DNA of 64,000 nucleotides from an uncultured Gammaproteobacteria bacterium (GTDB lineage: Bacteria > Pseudomonadota > Gammaproteobacteria > HyVt-429), in contig CAMYOD010000046.1 of NCBI GenBank assembly GCA_947259975.1, positions 1-64,000 on the forward strand. The letters are read 5' to 3'. The notes under the pieces were generated by a model. It did no database searches. It was given only the letters and a program-made list of their open reading frames with translations, and was not told the origin of the DNA. Positions 20,396 to 31,568 of the stretch are shown piece after piece. The translations under genes were made by a program, and so were the position numbers. How positions within the stretch are numbered: the stretch's first letter is position 1; every line of letters starts with the position of its first letter.

Positions 20396-21514
20396 TCACG
20401 ACACCCGCGTCGCCAGGCCCAGTGCGGTCAGATAGGCGTCGGTGCTGTGTTCGATCTCGTAGGGCCGCGCCGCTTGTTGCAGCGTTGCCCTGGGTAATGG
20501 GTCCGCCAGTACCGCGATGATCCCTGCCGCGATGGCGTCGGTGTCGCCCATCGGTACCAGCGGGCCATAGCGCCCGTCGGCGAGAATCTCCCGTGGTCCG
20601 CTGGGACAGTCGGTGACGGCCACCGGCGTGCCCAGGGCGAGGGCCTCGATGATCACGAAGCCGAGTCCCTCCAGGCGCGAAGTGTGCACAAATACATCGG
20701 CGGCGGCCATGTAGGCGTAGGGGTCGTCGACAAAGCCGGGTAGTGCAAAATCCTGATCGACTCCGAGTCGCCGCGCCAGATCGAGAAGATGTTGGCGACG
20801 TTTGCCCTCACCGAGGATGACGAGCCGCATGGCGCGCTGTTCGCGTGCCCTGGCAAACGCACGGACCAGGGTTTCATAATCTTTGCGGTCATTTAATTCG
20901 CCGACGCCGAGGACCACAGGCACATCGTGTTCGCGAAACCACGGATGATCCGGCGGTGACGGCGCGATATCAAACAGCTGTTCTGGAATTACCGGGCTTG
21001 GCACTACTTTGATGTGCGCACGTTCGAGCCCGGAGTAATCCGCCATGTCGTCCGCAACACCCTTCGAGGTTACGATGACACCTGCGGCGCGTGGATAGAG
21101 ATAGCGCATCGACAATGTCTGCAGCGTACGCTCGACAGGTCCGCGATCCGCGAGGTCGACGGATACGGTGGTACCGGTGCTGACGTAGAACTTCGTCGGC
21201 ACCCTGGCGATGGCGCGCGCCACCAGGGCGGTGCGATTGACCCGATCCTTGTCGGACAGACATACGGCCGGGCGTGCCCGGCGCAAATACCGCACCAACG
21301 CGGGCAGGCTCGAGTACACGTGCGCGGCGCCGAGCTCGATCTCGCGCACCCGCGGGTGCGCTTCCTGCAGCCACGGTCCGTGTTTGCGCACACGCAGCAG
21401 GTCGACATTGTAGCCCCGCTTGGCCATCGCCGGCACAAGATACTGCATGGCGCGATCGACGCCGCTATGACCCGAGGTGGCAAAAAACAGGGCGATCGTA
21501 GGCGGTTGGGGCAT
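20396..21514 (-). CDS. Glycosyltransferase family 4 (paralogue 1)
   Basis: This is a 372-residue GT-B glycosyltransferase. The N-terminal domain starts with the glycine-rich loop FFATSGHSGVDRAMQ. The C-terminal domain has VVLGVGELNDRKDYETL, VILGEGKRRQHLL and the donor motif SRLEGLGFVIIEALALG. The final block DCPSGPREILADGRYGPLVP is shared nearly word for word with the two plus-strand GT4 genes at 21660 and 22885. It probably builds the outer core or a surface glycan. Sugar specificity is unknown. Confidence 0.87.
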   Translation of the reverse strand: MPQPPTIALFFATSGHSGVDRAMQYLVPAMAKRGYNVDLLRVRKHGPWLQEAHPRVREIELGAAHVYSSLPALVRYLRRARPAVCLSDKDRVNRTALVARAIARVPTKFYVSTGTTVSVDLADRGPVERTLQTLSMRYLYPRAAGVIVTSKGVADDMADYSGLERAHIKVVPSPVIPEQLFDIAPSPPDHPWFREHDVPVVLGVGELNDRKDYETLVRAFARAREQRAMRLVILGEGKRRQHLLDLARRLGVDQDFALPGFVDDPYAYMAAADVFVHTSRLEGLGFVIIEALALGTPVAVTDCPSGPREILADGRYGPLVPMGDTDAIAAGIIAVLADPLPRATLQQAARPYEIEHSTDAYLTALGLATRVS

Positions 21515-21553
21515 GGGTTTGGTGTGTGACGAGACCCGAATTCGAGTGCCATC

Positions 21554-21562
21554 TGTTATAAT
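21554..21562 (+). promoter_or_regulatory. Candidate extended -10 promoter
   Basis: TGTTATAAT contains a perfect TATAAT preceded by the TGN extension. It lies about 98 bp upstream of the plus-strand GT4 gene in the 145-bp divergent gap. No good -35 hexamer is visible, as is acceptable for extended -10 promoters. Confidence 0.45.
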
Positions 21563-21659
21563 TTCACGCTTATATGCGGCGCAGGTCTATCCCAAACGAC
21601 GAAGCATTGATTCCAATGGTCGCCGGTGAATCTACGTCCGGATAATACTGCCCAATCCT

Positions 21660-22775
21660 ATGCCGCACAAACAACGTCTCTGCATTTACGCACCCAGTTA
21701 CGATGATGGCGGTGTGGGCCGCATGCTGGCCAATCTGGCGCGCGGCATCGTGGCACGGGGTTATCCGGTGGACTTTCTGGCGCAGCCGCGCTGGGGCCCC
21801 TTTAAGGACAGTCTGCCGGCACAGGTGAACATCATCGATGCCGTGCGCGAATTCTCGAGCGCCGCGGTGCCTGACTTAACGGCATACTTGCGTGCGCATG
21901 AGCCTGCGATAGTCATTTCGGCGAAGGAGCGCGCCGACAGCGTTGTGGTCGCCGCCGCCCGCGCCGCGGCCGGCGAGACCCGGGTGGCGACGATCATCGG
22001 CACCGATCACGTGCAGCGCTTTCGCGGGGCCAACGTACTCCGGCGCTGGCGCGCCTATCGACGACTGCGCCGCCTGTATCGACAGGTCGATATCCTGATC
22101 GCAGTGTCCCAGGGCGTCGCCGATGCGCTCGCGCACATCACGGGCGTGGCGCGGGAGCAGATCTTTGTCGCACCCAATCCGACAGTGGGTGCGGAGTTTT
22201 TTGCACTCGCCAAACAGCCGCCGCAACACCCATGGCTGAACGATAACAAGACCTGCCCCGTGGTACTTGGGGTCGGACGGCTCGGTACGGTCAAGGATTT
22301 CGCGACCCTGATCCGCGCCTTCGCGCGGGTGCGCAAAGAAATGGCCGTGCGTTTACTTATTATCGGCGAAGGCCGCCGACGCCGACGCCTGGAAAAACTT
22401 GCGCGGCGTCTTGATGTGCAGGATGACGTGTCGCTGCCCGGATTTGCCGACAATGCGTACAGCTGCATGGCGCATGCGGATCTGTTTGTATTGTCTTCGC
22501 ACCGCGAAGGCTCACCCAACACCCTGATCGAAGCGCTGGCGGCGGGCACTCCGGTGGTGTCGACGGACTGTCCCAGTGGGCCGCGGGAGATTCTCGCCGA
22601 CGGGCGCTATGGACGCCTGGTGCCGGTGGGCGACGTCCGCGCCATGGCGACAGCAATGCGAGAGGCGTTGGCCGAACCCCGGGGCGCGCGGGACAGTCGC
22701 GCCGCGGTCCGGCAATTCGAGATCGATGCGAGTACGCAACGGTATCTCGAGATTTTTGGGTGGGAAGAAGAATAA
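21660..22775 (+). CDS. Glycosyltransferase family 4 (paralogue 2)
   Basis: This 371-residue GT-B enzyme has the N-terminal acceptor loop YAPSYDDGGVGRMLANLARG. The nucleotide-sugar domain includes VVLGVGRLGTVKDFATLIRA, LIIGEGRRRRRLEKLARRL and SSHREGSPNTLIEALAAG. It is closely similar to the gene that follows and to the divergent gene at 20396-21514. It ends immediately before a heptamer repeat array. Its role in surface glycan synthesis is inferred from the family and the cluster. Confidence 0.88.
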   Translation: MPHKQRLCIYAPSYDDGGVGRMLANLARGIVARGYPVDFLAQPRWGPFKDSLPAQVNIIDAVREFSSAAVPDLTAYLRAHEPAIVISAKERADSVVVAAARAAAGETRVATIIGTDHVQRFRGANVLRRWRAYRRLRRLYRQVDILIAVSQGVADALAHITGVAREQIFVAPNPTVGAEFFALAKQPPQHPWLNDNKTCPVVLGVGRLGTVKDFATLIRAFARVRKEMAVRLLIIGEGRRRRRLEKLARRLDVQDDVSLPGFADNAYSCMAHADLFVLSSHREGSPNTLIEALAAGTPVVSTDCPSGPREILADGRYGRLVPVGDVRAMATAMREALAEPRGARDSRAAVRQFEIDASTQRYLEIFGWEEE

Positions 22776-22866
22776 ACAAGTCACAAGTTACAAGTTACAA
22801 GTTACAAGTTACAAGGCTCACCTCTTTATTGTTTTATCTTGTATCTTGCAACTTGAAACTTGCAAC
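22776..22866. repeat. Inverted array of 7-bp ACAAGTT units (copy C)
   Basis: Starting one base after the stop of the GT4 gene there are about six ACAAGTT-type units, an AT-rich loop, then the reverse-complement units (CTTGTAT, CTTGCAA, CTTGAAA, CTTGCAA). The array fills the gap between two GT4 paralogues. Confidence 0.82.
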
Positions 22867-22884
22867 TACCGTTTGCTACAGAAT

Positions 22885-23997
22885 ATGAATTCGCCAAGAG
22901 AAAAGATTGCGATTTTCGTTTCGTTCTCCGGCCAGGGCGGCGTCGAGCGTATGATCGTCAACCTGTTGCAGGGCATGGTGGATCGTGGCGCGCAGGTCGA
23001 CCTGGTATTGGTCAAGGCGGTCGGTGCCCACGCCAAGGCGATTCCGCCGGGCGTCAACGTGGTACGGCTCAACGCCCGCCACACCTTGACCAGTTTGCCG
23101 GGTCTGGTGTGTTACCTGAGGCGTGCGCGGCCGCAGGCGGTGCTGGCGGTGAAAGACCGGGCCGGCAAAGTGGCGGTGTTGGCACGTTGGTTGAGCCGTG
23201 TGCCGACCCGGGTCGTGATTCGCATCGGCACCACCGTCTCCGCGGCGCTGGCAGGCCGCGGGCGGCTGAAGCACAGCGCATGGTATGCGCCCATGCGCGT
23301 ATTCTATCCGCGCGCCGATGCGATAGTGGCGGTATCCGAAGGTGTCGCCCGTGACATCATGGCGATTACCGGGCTCGCAACAGAGCGGGTGGCGGTGATT
23401 CGCAACCCGGTGGTGTCGGATGAACTCCATCGCATCGCCGCCGGGCCGGTAAGCCACCCCTGGTTTCGTGACGCGGAGCCACCCGTTATCATGGGCGCCG
23501 GTCGCATTACCCGGCAGAAGGATTTTGCGACGCTGATCCGCGCATTCGCCCGCGTGCGCGCGCAACGTCCCTGCCGCCTGGTGATCTTCGGTGACGGCGC
23601 CGAGCGGGTCGACTGCGAGGCGCTGGCGCACTCTCTGGGGGTGGCCGACGATGTGGCGTTTCCCGGTTTCGTCACGGACCTGGCCGCCTACACCGCGCGA
23701 GCGCGTCTGTTTGTATTGTCGTCGCGCTGGGAGGGTTCGCCGAACGTGCTGACCGAGGCCCTGGCGTTGGGGGTGCCGGCGGTGGCCACCGATTGTCCCA
23801 GTGGGCCGCGGGAGATTCTTGCCGATGGACGTTTCGGCGCTTTGGTGCCGGTCGGTGACGCGGAGCAATTGGCGCGCGCCATCAGTGACGCCCTGGAGGC
23901 CCCGCTGGACTCGGCGGTATTGCAATCGGCGGTCGCCGACTACACGGTGGCGGTGAGCACCCAGCGCTATCTCGAAGTGCTCGGTGTACAGGTATAG
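22885..23997 (+). CDS. Glycosyltransferase family 4 (paralogue 3)
   Basis: The ATG at 22885 (MNSPREKIAIFVSFSGQGG) gives 370 residues. A longer reading frame would begin inside the preceding gene and read through the repeat. The GVERMIVNLLQGM acceptor loop, IMGAGRITRQKDFATLIRA and the donor site SSRWEGSPNVLTEALALG place it in GT4. The block DCPSGPREILADGRFGALVP is common to all three paralogues, pointing to local gene duplication. Confidence 0.88.
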   Translation: MNSPREKIAIFVSFSGQGGVERMIVNLLQGMVDRGAQVDLVLVKAVGAHAKAIPPGVNVVRLNARHTLTSLPGLVCYLRRARPQAVLAVKDRAGKVAVLARWLSRVPTRVVIRIGTTVSAALAGRGRLKHSAWYAPMRVFYPRADAIVAVSEGVARDIMAITGLATERVAVIRNPVVSDELHRIAAGPVSHPWFRDAEPPVIMGAGRITRQKDFATLIRAFARVRAQRPCRLVIFGDGAERVDCEALAHSLGVADDVAFPGFVTDLAAYTARARLFVLSSRWEGSPNVLTEALALGVPAVATDCPSGPREILADGRFGALVPVGDAEQLARAISDALEAPLDSAVLQSAVADYTVAVSTQRYLEVLGVQV

Positions 23998-24032
23998 CCA
24001 TTTGAGCGCGTACCACGCGCGAGGATTTTGTT

Positions 24033-24683
24033 TTGTTGCTTTCGATTAAACACAACTTCCTGTTCGTTCACATCGCCAAGACCGGCGGCACCAGTGTTCG
24101 TGCCGCCCTCACGCGGTGGCGCTGGAGCGATCCGATGTACGTGCCGCAGTTTCTCTGCAGTAAACTCAGCGGCCTGACCGGTCACCGCATCGGTGCGAAA
24201 TTCCCGCGCCACGCCAAGGTGATCGCGGCCAAGGAGATGCTGCCGCATGAACTGTTCGACAAACTGTTCAAGTTCGCGTTTGTGCGTAATCCATGGGATC
24301 TACAGGTCAGTTCGTTTCACCATATCCGTCGCGAGCGGCCGCATCTGCTGCAGCACATCGACGACTTCGAAGCATTCCTGCGCTGGAAGCTCGACCCCGC
24401 GCGGCCCTACCAGTTTCATGTTGACACTTCGATCCAGCTGCAGACCGACTACCTGGTCGATCTCAATGGCGACACCATCGTCGATTTCGTCGGCCGCTAT
24501 GAAAACCTGCAGGCGGATTTCGATAGCGTATGCGAGCGAATCGGGATCCCCCGGCAGACGCTGCCGCGCCGGCGTGAGGCGAAAGACCGCGCGGCCTACC
24601 GTGAATACTATAAAGACGCCACGCATGAATTGGTTGCGCAGCACTTCGCCAAAGACATCGCCGCCTTCGGTTACACCTTTTAG
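24033..24683 (+). CDS. Sulfotransferase family 2-type protein
   Basis: The 216-residue protein has the PAPS 5'-phosphosulfate-binding loop HIAKTGGTSVRAAL near residues 11-24 and the 3'-phosphate motif FVRNPWDLQVSSF, the two hallmarks of carbohydrate sulfotransferases. The start is a TTG (24033, or 24036) with GAGGA 7 bp upstream. The cytoplasmic enzyme would transfer sulfate from PAPS to a sugar hydroxyl. Directly after three GT4 genes, its likely acceptor is a surface glycan. The exact substrate is unknown. Confidence 0.82.
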   Translation: MLLSIKHNFLFVHIAKTGGTSVRAALTRWRWSDPMYVPQFLCSKLSGLTGHRIGAKFPRHAKVIAAKEMLPHELFDKLFKFAFVRNPWDLQVSSFHHIRRERPHLLQHIDDFEAFLRWKLDPARPYQFHVDTSIQLQTDYLVDLNGDTIVDFVGRYENLQADFDSVCERIGIPRQTLPRRREAKDRAAYREYYKDATHELVAQHFAKDIAAFGYTF

Positions 24684-24690
24684 TAAGATC

Positions 24691-24725
24691 GGGGCCAGAC
24701 TAACGCAGAGCGTTGCTCTGACCCC
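24691..24725. repeat. 35-bp hairpin repeat (copy 1)
   Basis: An imperfect palindrome starts GGGGCCAGAC and ends GTTGCTCTGACCCC. It lies just after the sulfotransferase stop and before the converging gene at 24738. The same 35-bp form occurs at 32039 and 32091. It resembles REP-type intergenic hairpins and could help end transcription. Confidence 0.75.
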
Positions 24726-24737
24726 ATGAGTTTCGAC

Positions 24738-25247
24738 TCAGCGCTGGTATTTCGCCATCGCCGCGCGCCGCTCCAGCTCTACCTGACCCTCGTGCACGAA
24801 GCGGTGCAGTTCCGCGGCGTCACTGCAATTGCGGTCGGGCATAGGATCGGCAGTGCCCTGCGCGGGCGTCTGCCATTGCTCCAGCAGCGCCTGACCCTCT
24901 TCGTGCCGCCGCGGATACACCAACGCATATTTACCATAGAATTCGGTCAGGCGGCGCGCGTAGCCTACACAGGCCGGGACTTCGCTAAATGCCGTGAGGC
25001 GTATCTGCGGGTACAGGGCGGCGGCCTCGGTGTACAAGCTTGCGGGCAGTTCCGCCGCGGCCCGTGCGCGGACTTTGCGATCGCGGTGGTCATTCCACAG
25101 AATCGCGCCGAGGATGAGCACGACTGTCAGCATCAGCACGGCGCTGATGCGCAGGTGCGGTCGGCTGGGGCGAACAAAACCCACATACGCCGACAACAGG
25201 GCGGTGACGAGCAGTCCAATCAGAATGATCCTTAATAATAGCAGCAT
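24738..25247 (-). CDS. Hypothetical protein with two N-terminal membrane helices
   Basis: Start 25247 (MLLLLRIILIGLLVTALLSA) gives 169 residues; a longer frame would begin in the heptamer array. Two hydrophobic helices (about 1-22 and 30-48) are followed by a soluble, mainly helical region with three Cys, one of them in the segment VPACVGYARR. No family was recognised. It lies in the inner membrane if both helices insert. It converges with the sulfotransferase gene. Confidence 0.7.
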   Translation of the reverse strand: MLLLLRIILIGLLVTALLSAYVGFVRPSRPHLRISAVLMLTVVLILGAILWNDHRDRKVRARAAAELPASLYTEAAALYPQIRLTAFSEVPACVGYARRLTEFYGKYALVYPRRHEEGQALLEQWQTPAQGTADPMPDRNCSDAAELHRFVHEGQVELERRAAMAKYQR

Positions 25248-25280
25248 GGTTGTTCTATCGGTGGCGCGGTGTTCTGGGAA

Positions 25281-25346
25281 GATACAAGGTACAAGATACA
25301 AGATACAAGGGGTTTTGCTTGAAACTTGTGCCTTGAAACTTGTAAC
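25281..25346. repeat. Inverted array of 7-bp ACAAGNN units (copy D)
   Basis: The left arm (25281-25310) has four ACAAG units. The right arm (about 25317-25346) has CTTGAAA, CTTGTGC, CTTGAAA and CTTGTAA. The array lies between two divergently transcribed genes. Confidence 0.8.
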
Positions 25347-25422
25347 TTTGATTTTCTGCTGCCGGATCCTTTGTTACCCTAATTCGCAAACATACAGCGA
25401 CCCAATTGGCTATACTGCCACT

Positions 25423-26190
25423 ATGATTGTCCTATTCACCGATTTCGGCGCTGGCGACCCCTATGTGGGTCAAATGCATGCGGCAATTGCCAAACATGCG
25501 CCGAATGTCCCCATCATCGATCTATTGCACGAGGTGCCCCGCTTCGATGTGCGCTCCGCGGCGTATCTGCTGGCCGCCTACGTCGAGGAATTTCCGCCCG
25601 GTACGGTCTTCTGTAGCGTGGTGGATCCGGGCGTCGGAGGGGCGCGTAAGCCGGTCATGCTGCAGGCCGATGGGCGCTGGTTCGTGGGCCCGGACAACGG
25701 TCTGTTGAGTATTGTCGCGCGCCGTAGCAGCGAGCAGCGCGGCGCGGAAATCCTCTGGCAGCCGCCACAGCTGTCGATGAGCTTTCATGGCCGCGATCTG
25801 TTTGCGCCGGTGGCGGCGCGTCTCGCCGCGGGCGAGGTGCCTGAGTCCCGTCCCTGTGAATTGACTCTGCCGGAAGGTACCGACTGGCCGGACGATTTGC
25901 ATCGCGTGATCTTTATCGATCACTACGGCAACGCCATGACCGGTGTGCGCGGCAGCACCGTCGCGGACGACAAGGTGCTGCTTATCGGCAACCATCGGCT
26001 GCGCTATGCGGCGACCTTCAGTGCCGTGCATCCGACCGTCTGCTTCTGGTATCGCAATGCCAACGACCTGGTGGAGATTTCCGGCAATCAGACCGATGCC
26101 GAACAGAGTCTGCGTCTGTACCTCAAACAGGGTTTTGAATTCGTCGCCCCGGAAACGGTTCAGTTGCGCGGCGCAAGAGAAATCGGTTGA
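25423..26190 (+). CDS. SAM hydroxide adenosyltransferase (DUF62 family)
   Basis: Family enzymes hydrolyse S-adenosylmethionine to adenosine and methionine and are related to fluorinase and chlorinase. The ATG at 25423 gives 255 residues. All family landmarks are visible: DFGAGDPYVGQMHAAI at the N terminus, VDPGVGGARK, GPDNGLLS, FHGRDLFAPVAARLA and the C-terminal-domain motif IDHYGNAMTG. It is probably cytosolic. The physiological purpose in bacteria is not settled. It is followed by a 340-bp gap holding a long heptamer array. Confidence 0.92.
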   Translation: MIVLFTDFGAGDPYVGQMHAAIAKHAPNVPIIDLLHEVPRFDVRSAAYLLAAYVEEFPPGTVFCSVVDPGVGGARKPVMLQADGRWFVGPDNGLLSIVARRSSEQRGAEILWQPPQLSMSFHGRDLFAPVAARLAAGEVPESRPCELTLPEGTDWPDDLHRVIFIDHYGNAMTGVRGSTVADDKVLLIGNHRLRYAATFSAVHPTVCFWYRNANDLVEISGNQTDAEQSLRLYLKQGFEFVAPETVQLRGAREIG

Positions 26191-26227
26191 TGGGGTAGGG
26201 CGGTATTCCGGCCGCCGCATAAAAACA

Positions 26228-26362
26228 GTTGCAAGGTACAAGGGACAAGATACAAGTAAAAATCCTTGTCCCTTGTCCCTTGTCCCTTGTCCCTTGTCCC
26301 TTGTCCCTTGTCCCTTGTCCCTTGTCCCTTGTCCCTTGTCCCTTGTCCCTTGTCCCTTGTCC
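26228..26362. repeat. Heptamer array with 14 perfect tandem CTTGTCC units (copy E)
   Basis: A short left arm (about 26228-26256; GCAAGGT, ACAAGGG, ACAAGAT, ACAAG) faces a greatly expanded right arm: CTTGTCC repeated 14 times without a mismatch from 26265 to 26362. This is the only copy with long homogeneous expansion and looks like a microsatellite-type locus. It occupies most of the 26191-26524 gap, whose remainder holds no recognised gene. Confidence 0.93.
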
Positions 26363-26524
26363 CCGGCCTTGATGACGGCTTCATCTGCCGGGCTGGCCCA
26401 TAAAAAAAATTAATCGACGTATAAAAAGGGCTAGCAAAGGATGAACCGCAGGCGCATGATGTCACTCAAACCCTATGACACAGCACGCCGCGTCGCGGCA
26501 TCGGAAAAGAACTAGGAGGGCTTC

Positions 26525-27037
26525 ATGAAACGACGGCTCTATTTTCTCTTACCCAGTGTTGAAGTCACCGCGCGCGCCCACGATGAATTGTTGTTGGCGC
26601 GCATCGAAGAACGCAACATTCATGTCATGGCCCGCGAGGGCACCGACCTGGGCGATCTGCCGCAGGCCGATCTTCTGCAAAGTAGCGACATCCTGCACGG
26701 CACGGAAATGGGCCTGTTTATCGGCGGGCTTACCGGGGCGCTGGCGGGACTGGCGGTGATGTATTTTCCGCCGGCCGGTTTTGAGGTCGGGCTGTGGGTG
26801 GTATTGGGTTGCGCCCTGGTCGGCGCGGTGTTCGGCGCCTGGGTATCGGCATTGATCGGTACCGATGTGCCCAATACCCAGTTGGCGCGCTTCGTGCCGG
26901 CGATGAACGACGGCGATATTCTCATCATGGTGGATGTCCCCAAGGACCGGGTCGACGAAATCTCCGCCATTATAAAAAAGCACCATCCGGAGGCGGATAT
27001 GCAGGGCACCGAGCCCACGATCCCGGCCTTCCCCTGA
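26525..27037 (+). CDS. Small membrane protein, DUF1269-like
   Basis: The 170-residue protein has a soluble N-terminal alpha/beta domain (about 1-60), two to three hydrophobic segments rich in Gly (GLFIGGLTGALAGLAVMY, VVLGCALVGAVFGAWVSA) and a C-terminal alpha/beta region with DILIMVDVPKDRVDEI. This soluble-membrane-soluble layout is seen in DUF1269-type proteins. No function is known. A GGAGG ribosome-binding site lies upstream and an intrinsic terminator follows. Confidence 0.75.
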   Translation: MKRRLYFLLPSVEVTARAHDELLLARIEERNIHVMAREGTDLGDLPQADLLQSSDILHGTEMGLFIGGLTGALAGLAVMYFPPAGFEVGLWVVLGCALVGAVFGAWVSALIGTDVPNTQLARFVPAMNDGDILIMVDVPKDRVDEISAIIKKHHPEADMQGTEPTIPAFP

Positions 27038-27057
27038 GTTGGTGTGCACTCGAGTCG

Positions 27058-27088
27058 AAAAAAAGCGCCCGGACGGGCGTTTTTTTTA
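27058..27088 (+). terminator. Intrinsic terminator of the DUF1269-like gene
   Basis: A GC-rich stem (CGCCCG with CGGGCG, about 27067-27080) is flanked by an A-run and eight T residues. A second perfect hairpin (10-bp stem TACAGCGGCC, 27088-27110, loop AAA) follows directly but lacks a T-run in either direction. Confidence 0.85.
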
Positions 27089-27116
27089 CAGCGGCCAAAG
27101 GCCGCTGTAAAAAAGC

Positions 27117-27189
27117 TGCAAGGGACAAGTTACAAGACTTGAATCCGTGCTTTCTTTAACTTGTATCTTGCACCTTGTAACTTGTAGCT
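27117..27189. repeat. Inverted array of 7-bp ACAAGNN units (copy F)
   Basis: The left arm (27117-27142) has GCAAGGG, ACAAGTT and ACAAGAC. The right arm (about 27158-27189) has CTTGTAT, CTTGCAC, CTTGTAA and CTTGTAG. It lies between the terminator above and the 3' end of uvrA. Confidence 0.8.
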
Positions 27190-27193
27190 GAAT

Positions 27194-30052
<2,859 letters not shown>

Positions 30053-30131
30053 GGGTTCCCGGATTCCGGTGAAAAACTGAACCTGCTACTATACTGCGCT
30101 TCGGTTTCACCAAGCAAAACGACCGCCCCTT

Positions 30132-31523
30132 TTGAGACGCAATCCCCTCACAGCCATCGAGCGCCGCGCTATCGGCACGCTCGCAGGCATCTTCAGCCTG
30201 CGCATGTTCGGCCTGTTCCTGATCATGCCGGTGTTTGCCCTCTATGCGAAAGGTGAATTGGCCGGCACCACGCCGCTGTTGATCGGCGTGGCCCTGGGCG
30301 CCTACGGCCTGACCCAGGCCGTGTTTCAGATCCCCTACGGCATGCTCTCGGACCGGATCGGGCGCAAGCCCATGATCGCCATAGGGCTGTTGATCTTCGC
30401 CGCCGGCAGCGTCGTGGCGGCGCTCGCGGAGTCCATTCACGGGGTCATCCTAGGGCGCGCCCTGCAGGGCACCGGCGCCATTGCCGCGGTGGTCATCGCG
30501 CTGGCCGCGGATCTGACCCGCGAAGACCAGCGCACCAAGGCCATGGCGCTCATCGGCGTGACCATCGGCGCCACCTTCCTGCTGTCCCTGATCCTCGGGC
30601 CGGTGTTCAACACCTGGATCGGCGTGGACGGCATCTTCTGGCTCACCGCCGTCCTCGCGCTGGCCGGCATCGGCGTGCTCTACCTGTGGGTGCCGACCCC
30701 GGTGGCCATGGCCCACGACCGCCGGATCAAGCCCGTGCCGCGCCAGTTCGCCGAGATCCTGCGTGATCTCACCCTGTTGCGCCTGGATTTCGGCATTTTC
30801 ATGCTGCATCTGGTGCTCACCGCCCTGTTCGTGGTGGCGCCTATCGTGCTCGTGGAGCAGGCCGGGGTCGCCGCGGAGCGCCTGTGGACCGTGTATCTGC
30901 CGGTGATCGTGCTGGCCGTGGTGGGCATGGTGCCCCTGGTCCTGCTCAGCAGCCGCAGGGGCATGGTACGGGGCGTTTTCGCCTTCAGCGTGGCCTTGCT
31001 ATTGGCGGCCCAGGGCGTGCTGTATGCCGCCGATGGGCGGCTGCCGTGGCTGTTTGCCGGGCTGTGGGTGTTTTTCGTCGGCTTCAACGTCCTCGAGGCC
31101 CTGCTGCCGTCACTGATATCGCGCCTGGCACCGGCCCAGAGCAAAGGCACCGCCATTGGCGTGTACAATAGCTTCGAATTCTTCGGCGCCTTCCTCGGCG
31201 GGGTGCTGGGCGGCGCGGTCTACGGCGCCTACGGCCTCGAGGGGGTGTTCGTGTTGTGCGCCGGCTTGCTCGCAATCTGGTTCCTGGTCGCGCTGCTGAC
31301 CCCGGCGTTCACGCTGCTCGACAGCCATACGCTCAAAATCGGTGTGCAGGCGGAAGACGAGGCGCGAGCCCTGGCGGCAAGATTATCCGATCTGCCCGGG
31401 GTGGCCGAGGCGATCGTGATCGCCGAAGAAGGGGTGGCCTATTTAAAGGTCGACCGCAAGATCGTGGACATGGCGCAACTGGATGAGGTCGCCATGGCAG
31501 CGAGTCAGCGGGCCGCCGTCTGA
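30132..31523 (+). CDS. MFS drug/proton antiporter with C-terminal YAM domain (YajR-like)
   Basis: The 463-residue protein has 12 hydrophobic segments. The MFS motif A GMLSDRIGRKPMIAIG lies in the TM2-TM3 loop and GRALQGTGAIAAVVIALAADLTR in the TM4-5 region. Residues about 395-460 form a small soluble ferredoxin-like domain (LKIGVQAEDEARALAARLSD...VAYLKVDRKIVD), as in E. coli YajR. The start is TTG at 30132. The uvrA / MFS / ssb order is common in gammaproteobacteria. The transported compound is unknown. Confidence 0.88.
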   Translation: MRRNPLTAIERRAIGTLAGIFSLRMFGLFLIMPVFALYAKGELAGTTPLLIGVALGAYGLTQAVFQIPYGMLSDRIGRKPMIAIGLLIFAAGSVVAALAESIHGVILGRALQGTGAIAAVVIALAADLTREDQRTKAMALIGVTIGATFLLSLILGPVFNTWIGVDGIFWLTAVLALAGIGVLYLWVPTPVAMAHDRRIKPVPRQFAEILRDLTLLRLDFGIFMLHLVLTALFVVAPIVLVEQAGVAAERLWTVYLPVIVLAVVGMVPLVLLSSRRGMVRGVFAFSVALLLAAQGVLYAADGRLPWLFAGLWVFFVGFNVLEALLPSLISRLAPAQSKGTAIGVYNSFEFFGAFLGGVLGGAVYGAYGLEGVFVLCAGLLAIWFLVALLTPAFTLLDSHTLKIGVQAEDEARALAARLSDLPGVAEAIVIAEEGVAYLKVDRKIVDMAQLDEVAMAASQRAAV

Positions 31524-31568
31524 GCCCGTTGTCACCAACGTAACCATAAACTTTAGAGGAAAGGGAAA

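Noticed and set aside
26191-26524. CRISPR array at the 7-bp tandem repeats
   Set aside because: Units are 7 bp with no spacers and there are no cas genes; it is a simple tandem repeat.
30053-30131. LexA/SOS box for uvrA
   Set aside because: No CTG-N10-CAG element was found in the divergent gap.
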